Shown here in pieces: positions 1-6,924 of a DNA stretch of 8,498 bases. The stretch lies in NCBI GenBank assembly GCA_003171295.1, contig PMYF01000252.1, positions 200-8,697 of the forward strand, written 5' to 3'. A program made the position numbers and the translations under genes. This stretch comes from Acidobacteriota bacterium (GTDB lineage Bacteria; Acidobacteriota; Terriglobia; UBA7540). Each line of letters begins with the position of its first letter. Positions within the stretch are counted from its first letter, which is position 1. The notes under the pieces were generated by a model, which was not told the origin of the DNA, did not search any database, and was given only the letters and a program-made list of their open reading frames with translations.

Positions 1-525
1 CACCGCTTCCGCGTGGAGCACGCTCAGCACCTGCGCGAACAGGATTTCGCGCGCTTCGGGAAGTTGGGCATCGTCGCCAGCATGCAGCCCTATCACGCCA
101 TCGACGACGGCCGCTGGGCCGAAAAGCGCCTGGGGCATGAGCGCGCGCGGCGGAGTTACGCATGGCGGTCGATGCTCGACGCCGGCGTGCCCCTGGCGTT
201 TGGCTCAGACTGGCCCGTGGCGCCCCTCAGCCCGATTCTGGGCATATATGCCGCGGTCACGCGCGCCACGCTGGACGGCAAACATCCGGAGGGCTGGTTT
301 CCCGAGCAACGCCTTACCGTGGAAGAAACTTTGCGCGCCTACACACAGGGCGCTGCCTTTGCGGCCTTTCAGGAAAAGGAGAAGGGAAGTATCGCGCCGG
401 GAAAACTGGGCGACGTCGTGGTGTTTTCGGACGACCTCTTCACCATTCCCCCAGCTAAAATCAAGGATGTGTGCGTGGTCATGACGATCGTGGGCGGCAA
501 GATCGTCTATCAGGCTGAACGGTAG
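1..525 (+). CDS. YtcJ-like metal-dependent amidohydrolase, C-terminal part (5' truncated by the window)
   Basis: This is the last 174 codons of a gene entering from the left edge; frame 1 is open from base 1 and ends at TAG 523-525. It resembles the Amidohydro_3 (YtcJ/NfdA) branch of the amidohydrolase superfamily, metal-dependent hydrolases acting on amide or formamide bonds; the substrate cannot be told from this fragment. Visible hallmarks are the RVEHAQ motif near the left edge, whose histidine (visible residue 7) fits a metal ligand; the FGSDWPV motif, whose aspartate (residue 70) fits the catalytic, metal-binding Asp at the end of the barrel; and a typical C-terminal stretch ending in KGSIAPGKLGDVVVFSDD (about residues 122-140), where the chain returns to the small beta domain. 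The N-terminal HxH metal site lies outside the window. No signal of decay is seen. A 163-nt gap with its own promoter candidate separates it from the bactofilin gene, so the two need not be co-transcribed. Confidence 0.88.
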   Translation, partial: HRFRVEHAQHLREQDFARFGKLGIVASMQPYHAIDDGRWAEKRLGHERARRSYAWRSMLDAGVPLAFGSDWPVAPLSPILGIYAAVTRATLDGKHPEGWFPEQRLTVEETLRAYTQGAAFAAFQEKEKGSIAPGKLGDVVVFSDDLFTIPPAKIKDVCVVMTIVGGKIVYQAER

Positions 526-586
526 TTCCGCTTCTTGATAAGGAGGCGGCCAGGGGGTGGTTGCGTCTCCCGCCGCAGATGAGAGA

Positions 587-615
587 TTGAACTCTGCTCG
601 AACCCGAGGTAAGAT
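587..615 (+). promoter_or_regulatory. candidate sigma70-type promoter of the bactofilin gene
   Basis: TTGAAC (587-592) and TAAGAT (610-615) are separated by exactly 17 nt and each match four of six consensus positions. Transcription would begin near 622, upstream of both possible bactofilin starts (638 and 689). The surrounding gap (526-688) shows no gene and no clear terminator for the amidohydrolase. The call rests on sequence match alone. Confidence 0.42.
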
Positions 616-688
616 TTGGCCCCGCGAGAAGTAGCCGGTGTCAGTAAGGGCATCGGTTATCGGCCGGCGACTTCTGATTGAGTCTCCG

Positions 689-1204
689 ATGTGGTGGGAA
701 AAGAAAACTCGGCCGGTGGTGCCGCCCCTCAGCGAAAGCCCGCAAGAGGCTCTGCTGGCGCCTCCAGAAGTGGAACCTGTTATGAGTGAATTGACACCGA
801 AGGTGGTGAATCCAACCGCGCCCGGGACTCCGCGCACACTCCTTGGTCGCACGGTGGTGGCACAAGGGCAATTAACCGCCAATGAGGATTTGCTGATTGA
901 AGGGCAATTCCAAGGGAACATCACGCTTGATGACCATTGCTTGACGGTTGGCACCGAGGGTCACGTCAAGGCGGAAGTCCGGGCCCGGCAAGTAGTGGTT
1001 TTGGGTTCGGTGACCGGCAACGTTGCAACTCGCGAGAAGATTGAGATCCGTCGCACGGGGCACGTGGTGGGGGATCTGCAGGCTGCCTCGGTGGCCATTG
1101 AAGAGGGAGCTTACTTCAAGGGCAGTATTGACATCACGCGCGAAGGGGAGACTGAGAACGCGCGAACTGTGACGGTTCCCAACACCTTGAAGCCCGGCGT
1201 CTAG
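689..1204 (+). CDS. bactofilin (polymer-forming cytoskeletal protein)
   Basis: A 171-residue bactofilin-family (DUF583) protein. Bactofilins polymerise without nucleotide into filaments that act as scaffolds for cell-wall enzymes, polar proteins or cell shape, usually at the inner face of the membrane. The N-terminal 50 residues are Pro/Glu-rich and look disordered, as usual in the family. Residues about 51-150 form the right-handed beta-helix core, seen as short repeating strands with regularly spaced Gly and Val/Ile: TLLGRTVVAQGQL, then IEGQFQGNI, then VVVLGSVTGNV, then GHVVGDL, then AYFKGSIDI. The tail after residue 150 is polar. I chose ATG 689, which gives MWWEKK; an in-frame GTG at 638 would add 17 residues that do not look like family sequence, and an ATG at 782 would still keep the whole core. 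None has a strong ribosome site. The next gene downstream on the same strand is a methyltransferase-like protein 123 nt away. Confidence 0.88.
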   Translation: MWWEKKTRPVVPPLSESPQEALLAPPEVEPVMSELTPKVVNPTAPGTPRTLLGRTVVAQGQLTANEDLLIEGQFQGNITLDDHCLTVGTEGHVKAEVRARQVVVLGSVTGNVATREKIEIRRTGHVVGDLQAASVAIEEGAYFKGSIDITREGETENARTVTVPNTLKPGV

Positions 1205-1327
1205 GAATCACGCGTTCGGCCGCAGACACGGGCAAGCGCCAGAGGGCGTAAACGACCACATCCCGTTTTGCCGCTGCCTTGCCCCGGACGGGAAAGGGGC
1301 CGGCCCGGCCGAAACGGGCGGCTTGCC

Positions 1328-1951
1328 ATGGCGCTAACCAACAGTCGGGAAGACACCCCCCGCAATTCTCTCGCCCCGCCGGGGCTCAGCCACGGCCTGC
1401 AGTGGCTCTGGCAATACCTTGTGCATGACCGCCACCCCCACTTCCTGGAGTGCGGCCCCGTCCGTCAATCCACTTTGGACGTCCTTTTGTTGCGTGGGGT
1501 TAAGCTTTACGTTACGGATCTGATAACTCCCGTGCAGCAGAACGATGCGGCTTTCTGGTCCCGCCAGGGGAAGAAACCAGTTTTCCTGAGCGAGGATTTC
1601 CTGGCGCAGCTCCCGGCCATTCCCCCGGAGTCACTCTCGGCCATCTGCTGCTGGGGTCTGCTGGACTTGCTTCCCCATGAGGCGCTGCCGCCGTTGCTGG
1701 AGCGCTTTCACTCCTGCCTGCAGCCGGGCGGGGTGCTCTTCTGTATTCTGCGCGAACCGCACATTGTGGCGGGCGCTGAGGCGCGCTGGTGGTTCGAAAG
1801 CCTGACGGTGCTCGGCTCCGACAACGGCAAGCAGAAACCCTATCCCTATCCCGCCCTGACGAACCGCGAGATGGAACGACTCTTCCCCGGCGGTAACGTC
1901 AAAACCTTCCTGACGCGCTCCGGGCGCCGCGAAGTGTTGGGGATTAAGTAG
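1328..1951 (+). CDS. small protein with a degenerate class I methyltransferase-like (Rossmann) fold
   Basis: A 207-residue protein that I do not recognise as a named family. Its layout resembles a class I SAM-dependent methyltransferase: HFLECGPVRQS (38-48) sits where motif I belongs, YVTDL (61-65) ends the second strand with an acidic residue, SAICCWGLLDLLP (104-116) looks like the motif IV strand and following helix, and LQPGGVLFCIL (131-141) is the typical strand after the 'L-x-P-G-G' turn. Motif I is worn: the usual glycine-rich E/DxGxGxG is ECGPVRQ, so SAM binding is doubtful. The C-terminal half has a long insertion-like stretch (GSDNGKQKPYPYP, 163-175) before a final strand. No signal peptide or membrane segment is seen. 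ATG 1328 was chosen over an in-frame TTG at 1268, whose extra 20 residues are Arg/Gly/Pro-rich and unlike a protein start. It may be co-transcribed with the bactofilin gene (123-nt gap, no terminator seen). Its substrate is unknown and it may be non-catalytic. Confidence 0.72.
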   Translation: MALTNSREDTPRNSLAPPGLSHGLQWLWQYLVHDRHPHFLECGPVRQSTLDVLLLRGVKLYVTDLITPVQQNDAAFWSRQGKKPVFLSEDFLAQLPAIPPESLSAICCWGLLDLLPHEALPPLLERFHSCLQPGGVLFCILREPHIVAGAEARWWFESLTVLGSDNGKQKPYPYPALTNREMERLFPGGNVKTFLTRSGRREVLGIK

Positions 1952-2097
1952 CGAACTTCTTCCTCGCTCGGTCTTCCCACACAATCTGCTACTCCCCGAA
2001 GGGGCGCTCTCCGCCGATCCCTTCCCCATGCATGACCTCTTGAACCCCCGAGGCCAGCGCTACAGTCGGCGGTGAGGACACCGCCGCTACAATGGCG
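1952..2097. other. convergent intergenic region
   Basis: This gap separates the 3' ends of the methyltransferase-like gene and the response regulator. It holds a small CCCC-GAA-GGGG hairpin (1994-2004) without a T-tract and, against the regulator stop codon, a longer palindromic repeat described separately. No gene is seen. The palindromes could serve as a two-way terminator, but neither has the T-run of a classical intrinsic terminator. Confidence 0.5.
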
Positions 2098-2101
2098 CTA
2101 C
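2057..2101. repeat. palindromic REP-like repeat with GCGCTAC arms
   Basis: The core is a perfect 8-bp inverted repeat, CGGCGGTG (2067-2074) and CACCGCCG (2079-2086), around an AGGA loop. GCGCTAC occurs before it (2057-2063) and after it (2095-2101), with a variant CCGCTAC at 2084-2090. The right-hand copy overlaps the stop codon of the response regulator (complement of 2098-2100). The same heptamer and its complement frame the repeat at 7274-7323, so both belong to one family of dispersed elements. Confidence 0.6.
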
Positions 2102-2772
2102 TCGGCTTGGACCAAGCCCTTCTTCACGGCGTAGAGCACCAGTTCCGCGGTGCGGTGGAGGCCGAGGGTTTCCATGACTCGGGCGCGATGCACGGCCACG
2201 GTATTCACACTGATGTTGAGGAGAACGGCAATTTCCTTGTTGGATTTGCCTTGGGCGATAAGTTGCAGGACTTCCTTTTCTCTGAGGGTGAGGCGTTCGT
2301 AGGGTTCCCTTGTGGAATCCCGGAAAGATCCGGCCTTCATGCTTTCCAGAACGACGTGGGAGATGGCCGGGCTAAAATAGGCTTCGCCATCGGCCAGCGC
2401 TTTCACGGCGCGGTTCAGGTCCAACTCCAGCGCATTTTTCAGCATGTAGCCTTTGGCGCCGAGTTCAAAGGCTTTGCGGATGTAGGCGTCATTCGAGTAC
2501 ATGCTGAGGATAAGGATTTTGACTCCCGGATCGGCCTTGAGGATTTCCGCCGTCGCCTCCAGGCCACCGAGGTCGGGCATGGAAAGGTCCATGACCACGA
2601 CTTCGGGCTTGAGCGTTTTGCACAGCTCAATTGCTTCCAGGCCGGTGCGGGCCTCTCCCACCACAGTGACCTTGGGATCGTCTTCCAGGATTCGGCGGAA
2701 TCCCTGCCGGACCAGGGTGTGATCTTCGGCAAGCAAGACTCGAATTTTCTTTTCAGGTTCGTTGACAGCCAC
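2098..2772 (-). CDS. NarL/FixJ-family response regulator (receiver plus LuxR-type HTH)
   Basis: A 224-residue DNA-binding response regulator of the NarL class, the usual partner of HisKA_3 kinases. The receiver domain (about residues 10-125) has the acidic pair E16-D17, phospho-acceptor D62 in VVVMDLSMPD, the switch residue S90 in LILSMYSN and K112 in GYMLKN, so all signalling residues are intact. The LuxR-type helix-turn-helix (about 158-220) is complete: LTLREKEVLQLIAQGKSNKE followed by the recognition helix around NTVAVHRARVM. It should dimerise and bind promoter DNA when phosphorylated; its targets are unknown. The start is a GTG only 3 nt after the kinase stop codon, and a GAGGAAG purine stretch in the last kinase codons, about 11 nt upstream, may be its ribosome site. 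This indicates co-transcription and probable translational coupling with the kinase. The gene ends inside a dispersed palindromic repeat. Confidence 0.95.
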   Translation of the reverse strand: MAVNEPEKKIRVLLAEDHTLVRQGFRRILEDDPKVTVVGEARTGLEAIELCKTLKPEVVVMDLSMPDLGGLEATAEILKADPGVKILILSMYSNDAYIRKAFELGAKGYMLKNALELDLNRAVKALADGEAYFSPAISHVVLESMKAGSFRDSTREPYERLTLREKEVLQLIAQGKSNKEIAVLLNISVNTVAVHRARVMETLGLHRTAELVLYAVKKGLVQAE

Positions 2773-2775
2773 GGT

Positions 2776-4269
2776 TCAACTCGCTTCCTCGGAAATGGGG
2801 TGCAGGGCGGGCCGGGGGTGTGGGACGCGCACGCTGACCGTCGTGCCCTTTTGGGGTGCGGAGCGAATGGCGAAGGAGCCGTTCAGGTGCTCAGCGCGTT
2901 CGCGCATTCCCATCAGCCCAATGCCTTGACCTGCTGCCCTGCGGAGGTCCGCGCCAGCCTCGAAGCCGGCGCCATTATCGCGGATTTCCAGGTTCAGTTG
3001 GTTTTCTTTTTCTTCCAGGATTAGCCAGGCTTCCCGCGCGCCGGAATGGCGCGCCACGTTGTTCAACGCTTCCTGCACGATGCGATAGACATGGATGGCC
3101 GCCTCGGGAGGGAAGATACCGTCGGAGAGCTTGCCTCGGTAGTGCACCTGGACGCCCGTCTGGCGCGCGAATTGTTCCACAAACCATTCCAGCGTTTGTT
3201 GCAGGCCGAAATCGTCCAGGATCGCGGGACGAAATATCTGGGACTCATCCCGGACGCTCTGCAAGGTGTCAGCCACAATTTTCTTGACGGCTTCAACATC
3301 CTGGACGAAGACGGGGTCCCTGTCCAGAGCTTTCTGCCCGGCCCGTCCCAGCATGACGCCGATGGCCGTGAGGATCTGCCCGAAATGGTCGTGGAGATCG
3401 CGCGCCACGTGGCGCAGGGTTTGTTCCTGGACTTCGATCAGTTTCCAGGAAAGCATGCGCAGTTGCTCAGACTGCGATTGCAGCCTTTCCGCCAGGTGGT
3501 GCAGGCGCTCGAAGGTCTTGCGGTTGGCTTGCAGGGTATAGAGCCCCGTCCCCAGCGCGACCAGGAAGAGCACAGCAATCAGCAGCAGAATGTCCTTCGA
3601 GACTTGCCCGTAGACCAGGCTGACGCGCTGGGCAGCCTCCTGCTGGGCCTGGTCATTCAAGTTCAGCAATTGCGACACGACGCGGGAAATCGTTTCCCGC
3701 TGCTCTTCGAGCTGGGAGCGGATCAGGTAGCGGGCGGAATTTTCGTGGCCCTGGTCGGCCAGCGTGAAGGCTTCGTCGGCAGAGAGCCAGAAGTTGTCCA
3801 GGAGGTCGCGGAGTTGCCGCCGCTGCTGGTCACTGGCCGGAGTATTTATGGCGTATTCGACCTCGCGAGCCAGGGAGCTGTTCATGTCCTCTTGCAGCCG
3901 CGAAAATTCACCCTTCCAGTAGAAGATCGGGTAGCGGCTTTCCGGGAGGGTCATATCGCGGAGCGACACGGCAAGCTGGTAGGTGTCATCCTGCAACCGC
4001 AAAAGCTGCAGGGAGGCTTTGCGGTTCTTCTGTACCACGTTGACCTGGAAGTCCTGCAGCCAACGGATTTCGTGGATGGTGTAGGAAGCAAAGATGACGA
4101 AGATGGCGAGTGTAACGCCCAGGCCGAACCATAAGCGCCGGGAGGGTGAAGGGATCTCCATTAAGAGGTCGGGTTCGGCTTCGCGTGAACGCGGGGTTTT
4201 GCCCGGTTTCCCGGGTGGGGATACTCGCGCAACTTCCGTGGTTTCTCTTAACATAAGAATGTGCGGCAT
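2776..4269 (-). CDS. membrane sensor histidine kinase, NarX/DegS type (HisKA_3 + HATPase_c)
   Basis: A 497-residue sensor kinase. A charged N-terminal tail (1-44) precedes a first membrane helix (about 47-66), then an about 155-residue helical region predicted outside the membrane (70-225), rich in Gln, Leu and Arg, like the four-helix-bundle sensors of CHASE3/4HB type. A second membrane helix (about 226-246) follows. A linker coiled coil (250-282) leads to the HisKA_3 dimerisation domain with phospho-acceptor H293 in RDLHDHFGQ. The ATPase domain has the N box (EALNNVARHSG, 400-410), the G1 box DNGAGF (431-436) and the G2 region GQGIGLMGMRERA (447-459). All catalytic motifs look intact, so it should autophosphorylate and pass phosphate to the adjacent regulator. 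The signal it senses cannot be inferred. ATG 4269 was taken; GGGGAGGG lies immediately before it, unusually close, so ATG 4254 (residue 6) or the internal ATG at 4161 (residue 37, nearer the first helix) are alternatives. Confidence 0.92.
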   Translation of the reverse strand: MPHILMLRETTEVARVSPPGKPGKTPRSREAEPDLLMEIPSPSRRLWFGLGVTLAIFVIFASYTIHEIRWLQDFQVNVVQKNRKASLQLLRLQDDTYQLAVSLRDMTLPESRYPIFYWKGEFSRLQEDMNSSLAREVEYAINTPASDQQRRQLRDLLDNFWLSADEAFTLADQGHENSARYLIRSQLEEQRETISRVVSQLLNLNDQAQQEAAQRVSLVYGQVSKDILLLIAVLFLVALGTGLYTLQANRKTFERLHHLAERLQSQSEQLRMLSWKLIEVQEQTLRHVARDLHDHFGQILTAIGVMLGRAGQKALDRDPVFVQDVEAVKKIVADTLQSVRDESQIFRPAILDDFGLQQTLEWFVEQFARQTGVQVHYRGKLSDGIFPPEAAIHVYRIVQEALNNVARHSGAREAWLILEEKENQLNLEIRDNGAGFEAGADLRRAAGQGIGLMGMRERAEHLNGSFAIRSAPQKGTTVSVRVPHPRPALHPISEEAS

Positions 4270-4303
4270 CCCTCCCCAGCGTGGAGAGGACTTCCTCGTC
4301 CCT

Positions 4304-4325
4304 GCGATTACCTATAAGTTATCGC
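4304..4325 (-). promoter_or_regulatory. imperfect inverted repeat upstream of the kinase gene, possible operator/promoter region
   Basis: A 22-bp inverted repeat with outer arms GCGAT and ATCGC and further inner pairs (8 of 10 possible pairs match) lies about 35 nt upstream of the kinase start. It is an AT-rich island in GC-rich surroundings. On the minus strand it overlaps a weak promoter-like pair, TTGCTG and TAACTT with 17 nt between. A regulator site, perhaps autoregulation by the two-component pair, is possible but unproven. The rest of 4270-4444 shows no gene. Confidence 0.3.
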
Positions 4326-4444
4326 AAGGCGGGCATTGCAGCAACCAAAGTTCGGATGGCGAGCGGCTCCCAGTTGGCTCACCACTTCAGTTGTTTCGGA
4401 ACCTCGCTGACACTTCGATTCTTCCACTGAATCCCCCCGGCAGC

Positions 4445-5254
4445 CTACTTGGCCCGGGGGCGGAGGGTTTTGAAAACTGCCGCCAGTTGGTCCAGGGAGA
4501 GTTGCTCCGCACGCAGATTCCCGGCATGGCCCGCCTCCGCCAGAGCTGCCGCGACCTGTTCCCGCGCGTAGATGGCGCCCAGGTTGTTGAGCAGGGTCTT
4601 CCGCTTCTGGGCAAAACAGCGCTTTACGAATTCCAGGAATTCATCACATTCTTTCCGCGTCCAGTGCGGGAATCTGGGCCGCATTTGGAACGTCACCAGC
4701 GCCGATTGCACCTTCGGCGGGGGGGAGAAGGCTCCGGGCGGGACTGCCAGCGCGAGGCGCGCTTGGGAGTAGAGTTCGGTCGAGACGGTCAGGTAACCGT
4801 AATCCCGGCTTCCGGGTCGAGCGATCAGCCGTTCGGCGACCTCCCGCTGCACCAACAAGCCCATGGCGCGCAGGCAATTCCGATAGGCGAACAGGTGATG
4901 CAGAATGGGTGACGTGATGTAATAAGGGATGTTCCCGAAGACAAAACATTCCGTCAGGCGCTGCTGCCGGCAGAGCTCCGTAAAATCCACGCTGAGTACG
5001 TCGGCGTGGAGTATCGCCACGCCGGCATCCTGCGCAAATCTATTCTGGAGTTGCAGCGCCAGGGCAGAATCTATTTCAATGCCCACCACCTTGCGGACGC
5101 GTTCCGCCAGCAGGCCGGTCATCGCCCCGCGCCCCGGGCCGATTTCGATCACCAGGTCATCCGCGCGCCAGGGGAGGGCATCAAGAATCCTCTCTCGATA
5201 GCGCGAGTCTGCGAGAAAATGTTGGCCGAGTTTGGGGCGTGGCGTGGAGGGCAT
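4445..5254 (-). CDS. ksgA: 16S rRNA (adenine1518-N6/adenine1519-N6)-dimethyltransferase KsgA/RsmA
   Basis: A 269-residue KsgA/RsmA, close to the usual length of about 270. The enzyme transfers four methyl groups from SAM to two adjacent adenines in the 3'-terminal hairpin of 16S rRNA, a late step and checkpoint of small-subunit assembly in the cytosol. The family N-terminus PRPKLGQHFLAD (5-16) is present, then SAM motif I EIGPGRG (37-43), the acidic GIEID loop (58-62) binding the SAM ribose, the HADVL motif II/III region, and the catalytic motif IV NIPYYI (108-113), which matches the N/D-(I/L)-P-Y signature. The C-terminal helical rRNA-binding domain follows, with the typical VPPGAFSPPPKVQSA segment. 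I chose ATG 5254, which gives a family-like MPSTPRPKLGQ; an in-frame TTG at 5317 adds 21 unfamiliar residues and would sit almost on the predicted transcription start. It points away from glgA and leads toward the two-component genes on the same strand, after a 175-nt gap. Confidence 0.95.
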   Translation of the reverse strand: MPSTPRPKLGQHFLADSRYRERILDALPWRADDLVIEIGPGRGAMTGLLAERVRKVVGIEIDSALALQLQNRFAQDAGVAILHADVLSVDFTELCRQQRLTECFVFGNIPYYITSPILHHLFAYRNCLRAMGLLVQREVAERLIARPGSRDYGYLTVSTELYSQARLALAVPPGAFSPPPKVQSALVTFQMRPRFPHWTRKECDEFLEFVKRCFAQKRKTLLNNLGAIYAREQVAAALAEAGHAGNLRAEQLSLDQLAAVFKTLRPRAK

Positions 5255-5328
5255 GAAAGCCTGGCAACCTTGCCCGGAGACCGCTCGCCGCCCCGCCGGG
5301 ACAGGCGTCGTCCCCAAGTCCGCGCCGC

Positions 5329-5337
5329 ATCATAGCA
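5329..5337 (-). promoter_or_regulatory. candidate extended -10 promoter of ksgA
   Basis: On the minus strand TGCTATGAT gives a TATGAT -10 hexamer (5329-5334), five of six consensus bases, with the TG of an extended -10 element one base upstream. No good -35 is seen at the right distance, which is common for extended -10 promoters. Transcription would start near 5322, giving a leader of about 68 nt to the ATG at 5254. Confidence 0.4.
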
Positions 5338-5351
5338 CGAGCGAGGAGTCC

Positions 5352-5380
5352 TTGACTTTGCGGGGGGCATCTTCTAACGT
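5352..5380 (+). promoter_or_regulatory. candidate sigma70-type promoter of glgA
   Basis: TTGACT (5352-5357, five of six -35 positions) and TAACGT (5375-5380, weaker -10) are exactly 17 nt apart, 42 nt before the glgA start. It lies back to back with the ksgA -10 candidate, so the two divergent promoters share a short stretch. The intervening region 5255-5422 contains no other gene. Confidence 0.45.
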
Positions 5381-5422
5381 AGCCAAGGCCGGACTCTTCA
5401 TCTCGCTGAAAGGAGGAGCGGT

Positions 5423-6922
5423 GTGAAAATCGTCTTCGTCGCATCCGAAGGTGTGCCATATTCCAAAACCGGCGGGTTGGCGGATGTCGTGGGTGCGCTG
5501 CCCAAGGCGCTTGCCGCGCTCGGGCACGAACTGCAGGTCATTCTCCCGCGCTATCGCATGACTCAGCCCGGTCCTGGCCTGCCTGAATCCCAGAGCCTGA
5601 CGTTGCCGCTGGGGTCCGGATTCAAATTTGCGTCCGCCCAGGACGGCGGCTGCGTCCACAACGTGCCGGTTTCCTTGATCGAATGCCCCGAGTACTTCGA
5701 TCGCGAGGGCCTCTACCAGCAGAAGGGGGAAGACTATCCTGACAACGCGCACCGCTTTGCGGCCTTCTCCCTGGCGGCGCTGGAATTCTTGAAGCGCGGC
5801 AAGACTCCTCCCGACATCATCCATTGCCACGACTGGCAGACGGCGCTGGTGCCCATCTACCTGCGCAACCTCTACCGGGAAGACGCCTATTATCGGAACA
5901 CTTCTGTGGTGTTCACGATTCATAACCTGGGCTACCAGGGCCTTTTCCCGCCGCACGTGCTGCCCCAGATCGCGCTGCACGCCGGGCTGTTTACGATAGA
6001 GGGCCTGGAGTATTACGGAATGATGAACGTCCTCAAGGGAGGTATTATCTTCTCTGATTTTGTCACCACGGTAAGCCGCAAGTACGCGGAAGAGATCCAG
6101 ACCCCCGAATTTGGTTGCGGCCTGGAAGGTGTGCTGCGCTCGCGGGGGGACCATCTCAAGGGGATAGTGAACGGCGTGGACTATGAAGCCTGGGACCCCG
6201 CCACCGATAAGCTTATCGCCGCCAACTATACACTGGCGAGCTTGAAGGGCAAGGAAGCCTGCAAGAAAGAGCTGCTCCAGAAAATGGGCGTCCAGTCTCC
6301 CATGCTGCGGCGGCCGGTGATCGGTATCGTTTCCCGTTTCGCGTCGCAGAAGGGGTTTGACCTGATCGCCGGCATCGCGGAGCAGTTGGCGGCACTCGAC
6401 CTTTACGTCGTGGCGCTCGGCACGGGCGAACCTACGCATGAGGAACTGTTCCGAACCATGGCCGCGAAGTACCCGGAGAAGTTCTTGGTCAAGATCGGTT
6501 ACGACAATACCCTGGCCCACCAGATTGAAGCGGGCGCGGATATGTTCCTGATGCCCTCCCGCTACGAGCCTTGCGGGCTTAACCAGATTTACAGCCTGAA
6601 GTACGGCACCGTTCCCATCGTGCGGGCCACCGGGGGCCTGGATGATACCATCGCGTCCTTCGACGGCAAGTCGGGGACAGGGTTTAAATTCCAGGATTAC
6701 TCGCCGCAAGCCTTGCTGGCCGTCATCCGCCACGCTCTGGAGGTCTTCGCGGTGCCCAAGAGTTGGCTACGCCTGATGTACAACGGTATGAAGGAAGATT
6801 TCTCTTGGGCAAGCTCCGCCAAGGAGTATGCCAAAATCTATCAGTCCTTGCAGAAGGCCCCAGATCGTTCAGCGGCGGAAGCCTTGCCCGCCGGAGATGT
6901 CTTCAAACGTGGAGGTTCTTAA
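5423..6922 (+). CDS. glgA: glycogen synthase (ADP-glucose type, GT5)
   Basis: A 499-residue bacterial glycogen synthase that extends alpha-1,4-glucan chains from ADP-glucose in the cytosol. The N-terminal GT-B lobe opens with MKIVFVASEGVPYSKTGGLA, containing the KTGGL nucleotide-sugar loop (15-19) and the catalytic-core DVVGALP segment. HCHDWQT (134-140) is the conserved donor-lobe motif. The C-terminal lobe carries SRFASQKG with R305 and K310 and the ESGG-type region RYEPCGLNQ, where E382 is the expected catalytic-region glutamate. A tail of about 22 residues after YQSLQ is extra compared with the about 477-residue E. coli enzyme. The start is GTG 5423, chosen because AAAGGAGG (5409-5416) lies 6 nt upstream, an excellent ribosome site. 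It is the first gene of a probable two-gene unit with the thioredoxin. No other glycogen gene (glgB, glgC, glgP) is in the window. Confidence 0.96.
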   Translation: MKIVFVASEGVPYSKTGGLADVVGALPKALAALGHELQVILPRYRMTQPGPGLPESQSLTLPLGSGFKFASAQDGGCVHNVPVSLIECPEYFDREGLYQQKGEDYPDNAHRFAAFSLAALEFLKRGKTPPDIIHCHDWQTALVPIYLRNLYREDAYYRNTSVVFTIHNLGYQGLFPPHVLPQIALHAGLFTIEGLEYYGMMNVLKGGIIFSDFVTTVSRKYAEEIQTPEFGCGLEGVLRSRGDHLKGIVNGVDYEAWDPATDKLIAANYTLASLKGKEACKKELLQKMGVQSPMLRRPVIGIVSRFASQKGFDLIAGIAEQLAALDLYVVALGTGEPTHEELFRTMAAKYPEKFLVKIGYDNTLAHQIEAGADMFLMPSRYEPCGLNQIYSLKYGTVPIVRATGGLDDTIASFDGKSGTGFKFQDYSPQALLAVIRHALEVFAVPKSWLRLMYNGMKEDFSWASSAKEYAKIYQSLQKAPDRSAAEALPAGDVFKRGGS

Positions 6923-6924
6923 GC

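Noticed and set aside
638..688. GTG 638 as the bactofilin start
   Set aside because: It adds 17 residues without family character and has no better ribosome site; kept only as an alternative.
205..954. A 249-codon minus-strand open frame spanning the amidohydrolase end and bactofilin start
   Set aside because: It runs across two plausible plus-strand genes and their intergenic promoter and shows no domain.
2092..4134. Two long plus-strand open frames (310 and 362 codons) opposite the two-component genes
   Set aside because: They mirror the response regulator and kinase, which carry full sets of catalytic motifs; the antisense products are His/Gln/Phe-rich with no known fold.
4434..4460. GC hairpin (CCCCCGG with CCGGGGG) at the end of ksgA as an intrinsic terminator
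   Set aside because: The stem includes the stop codon region and has a 13-nt loop, and on the minus strand it is followed by GATTCAG rather than a T-tract.
5330..6733. A 467-codon open frame on the minus strand, opposite glgA
   Set aside because: It is antisense to a gene with clear GT5 motifs, its product shows no recognisable domain, and long antisense frames are expected opposite GC-rich codons.
6763..6924. Longer thioredoxin starting inside glgA
   Set aside because: The extra 54 residues overlap glgA coding sequence, look unlike a signal peptide or domain, and the ATG at 6925 has a good ribosome site and gives standard family length.
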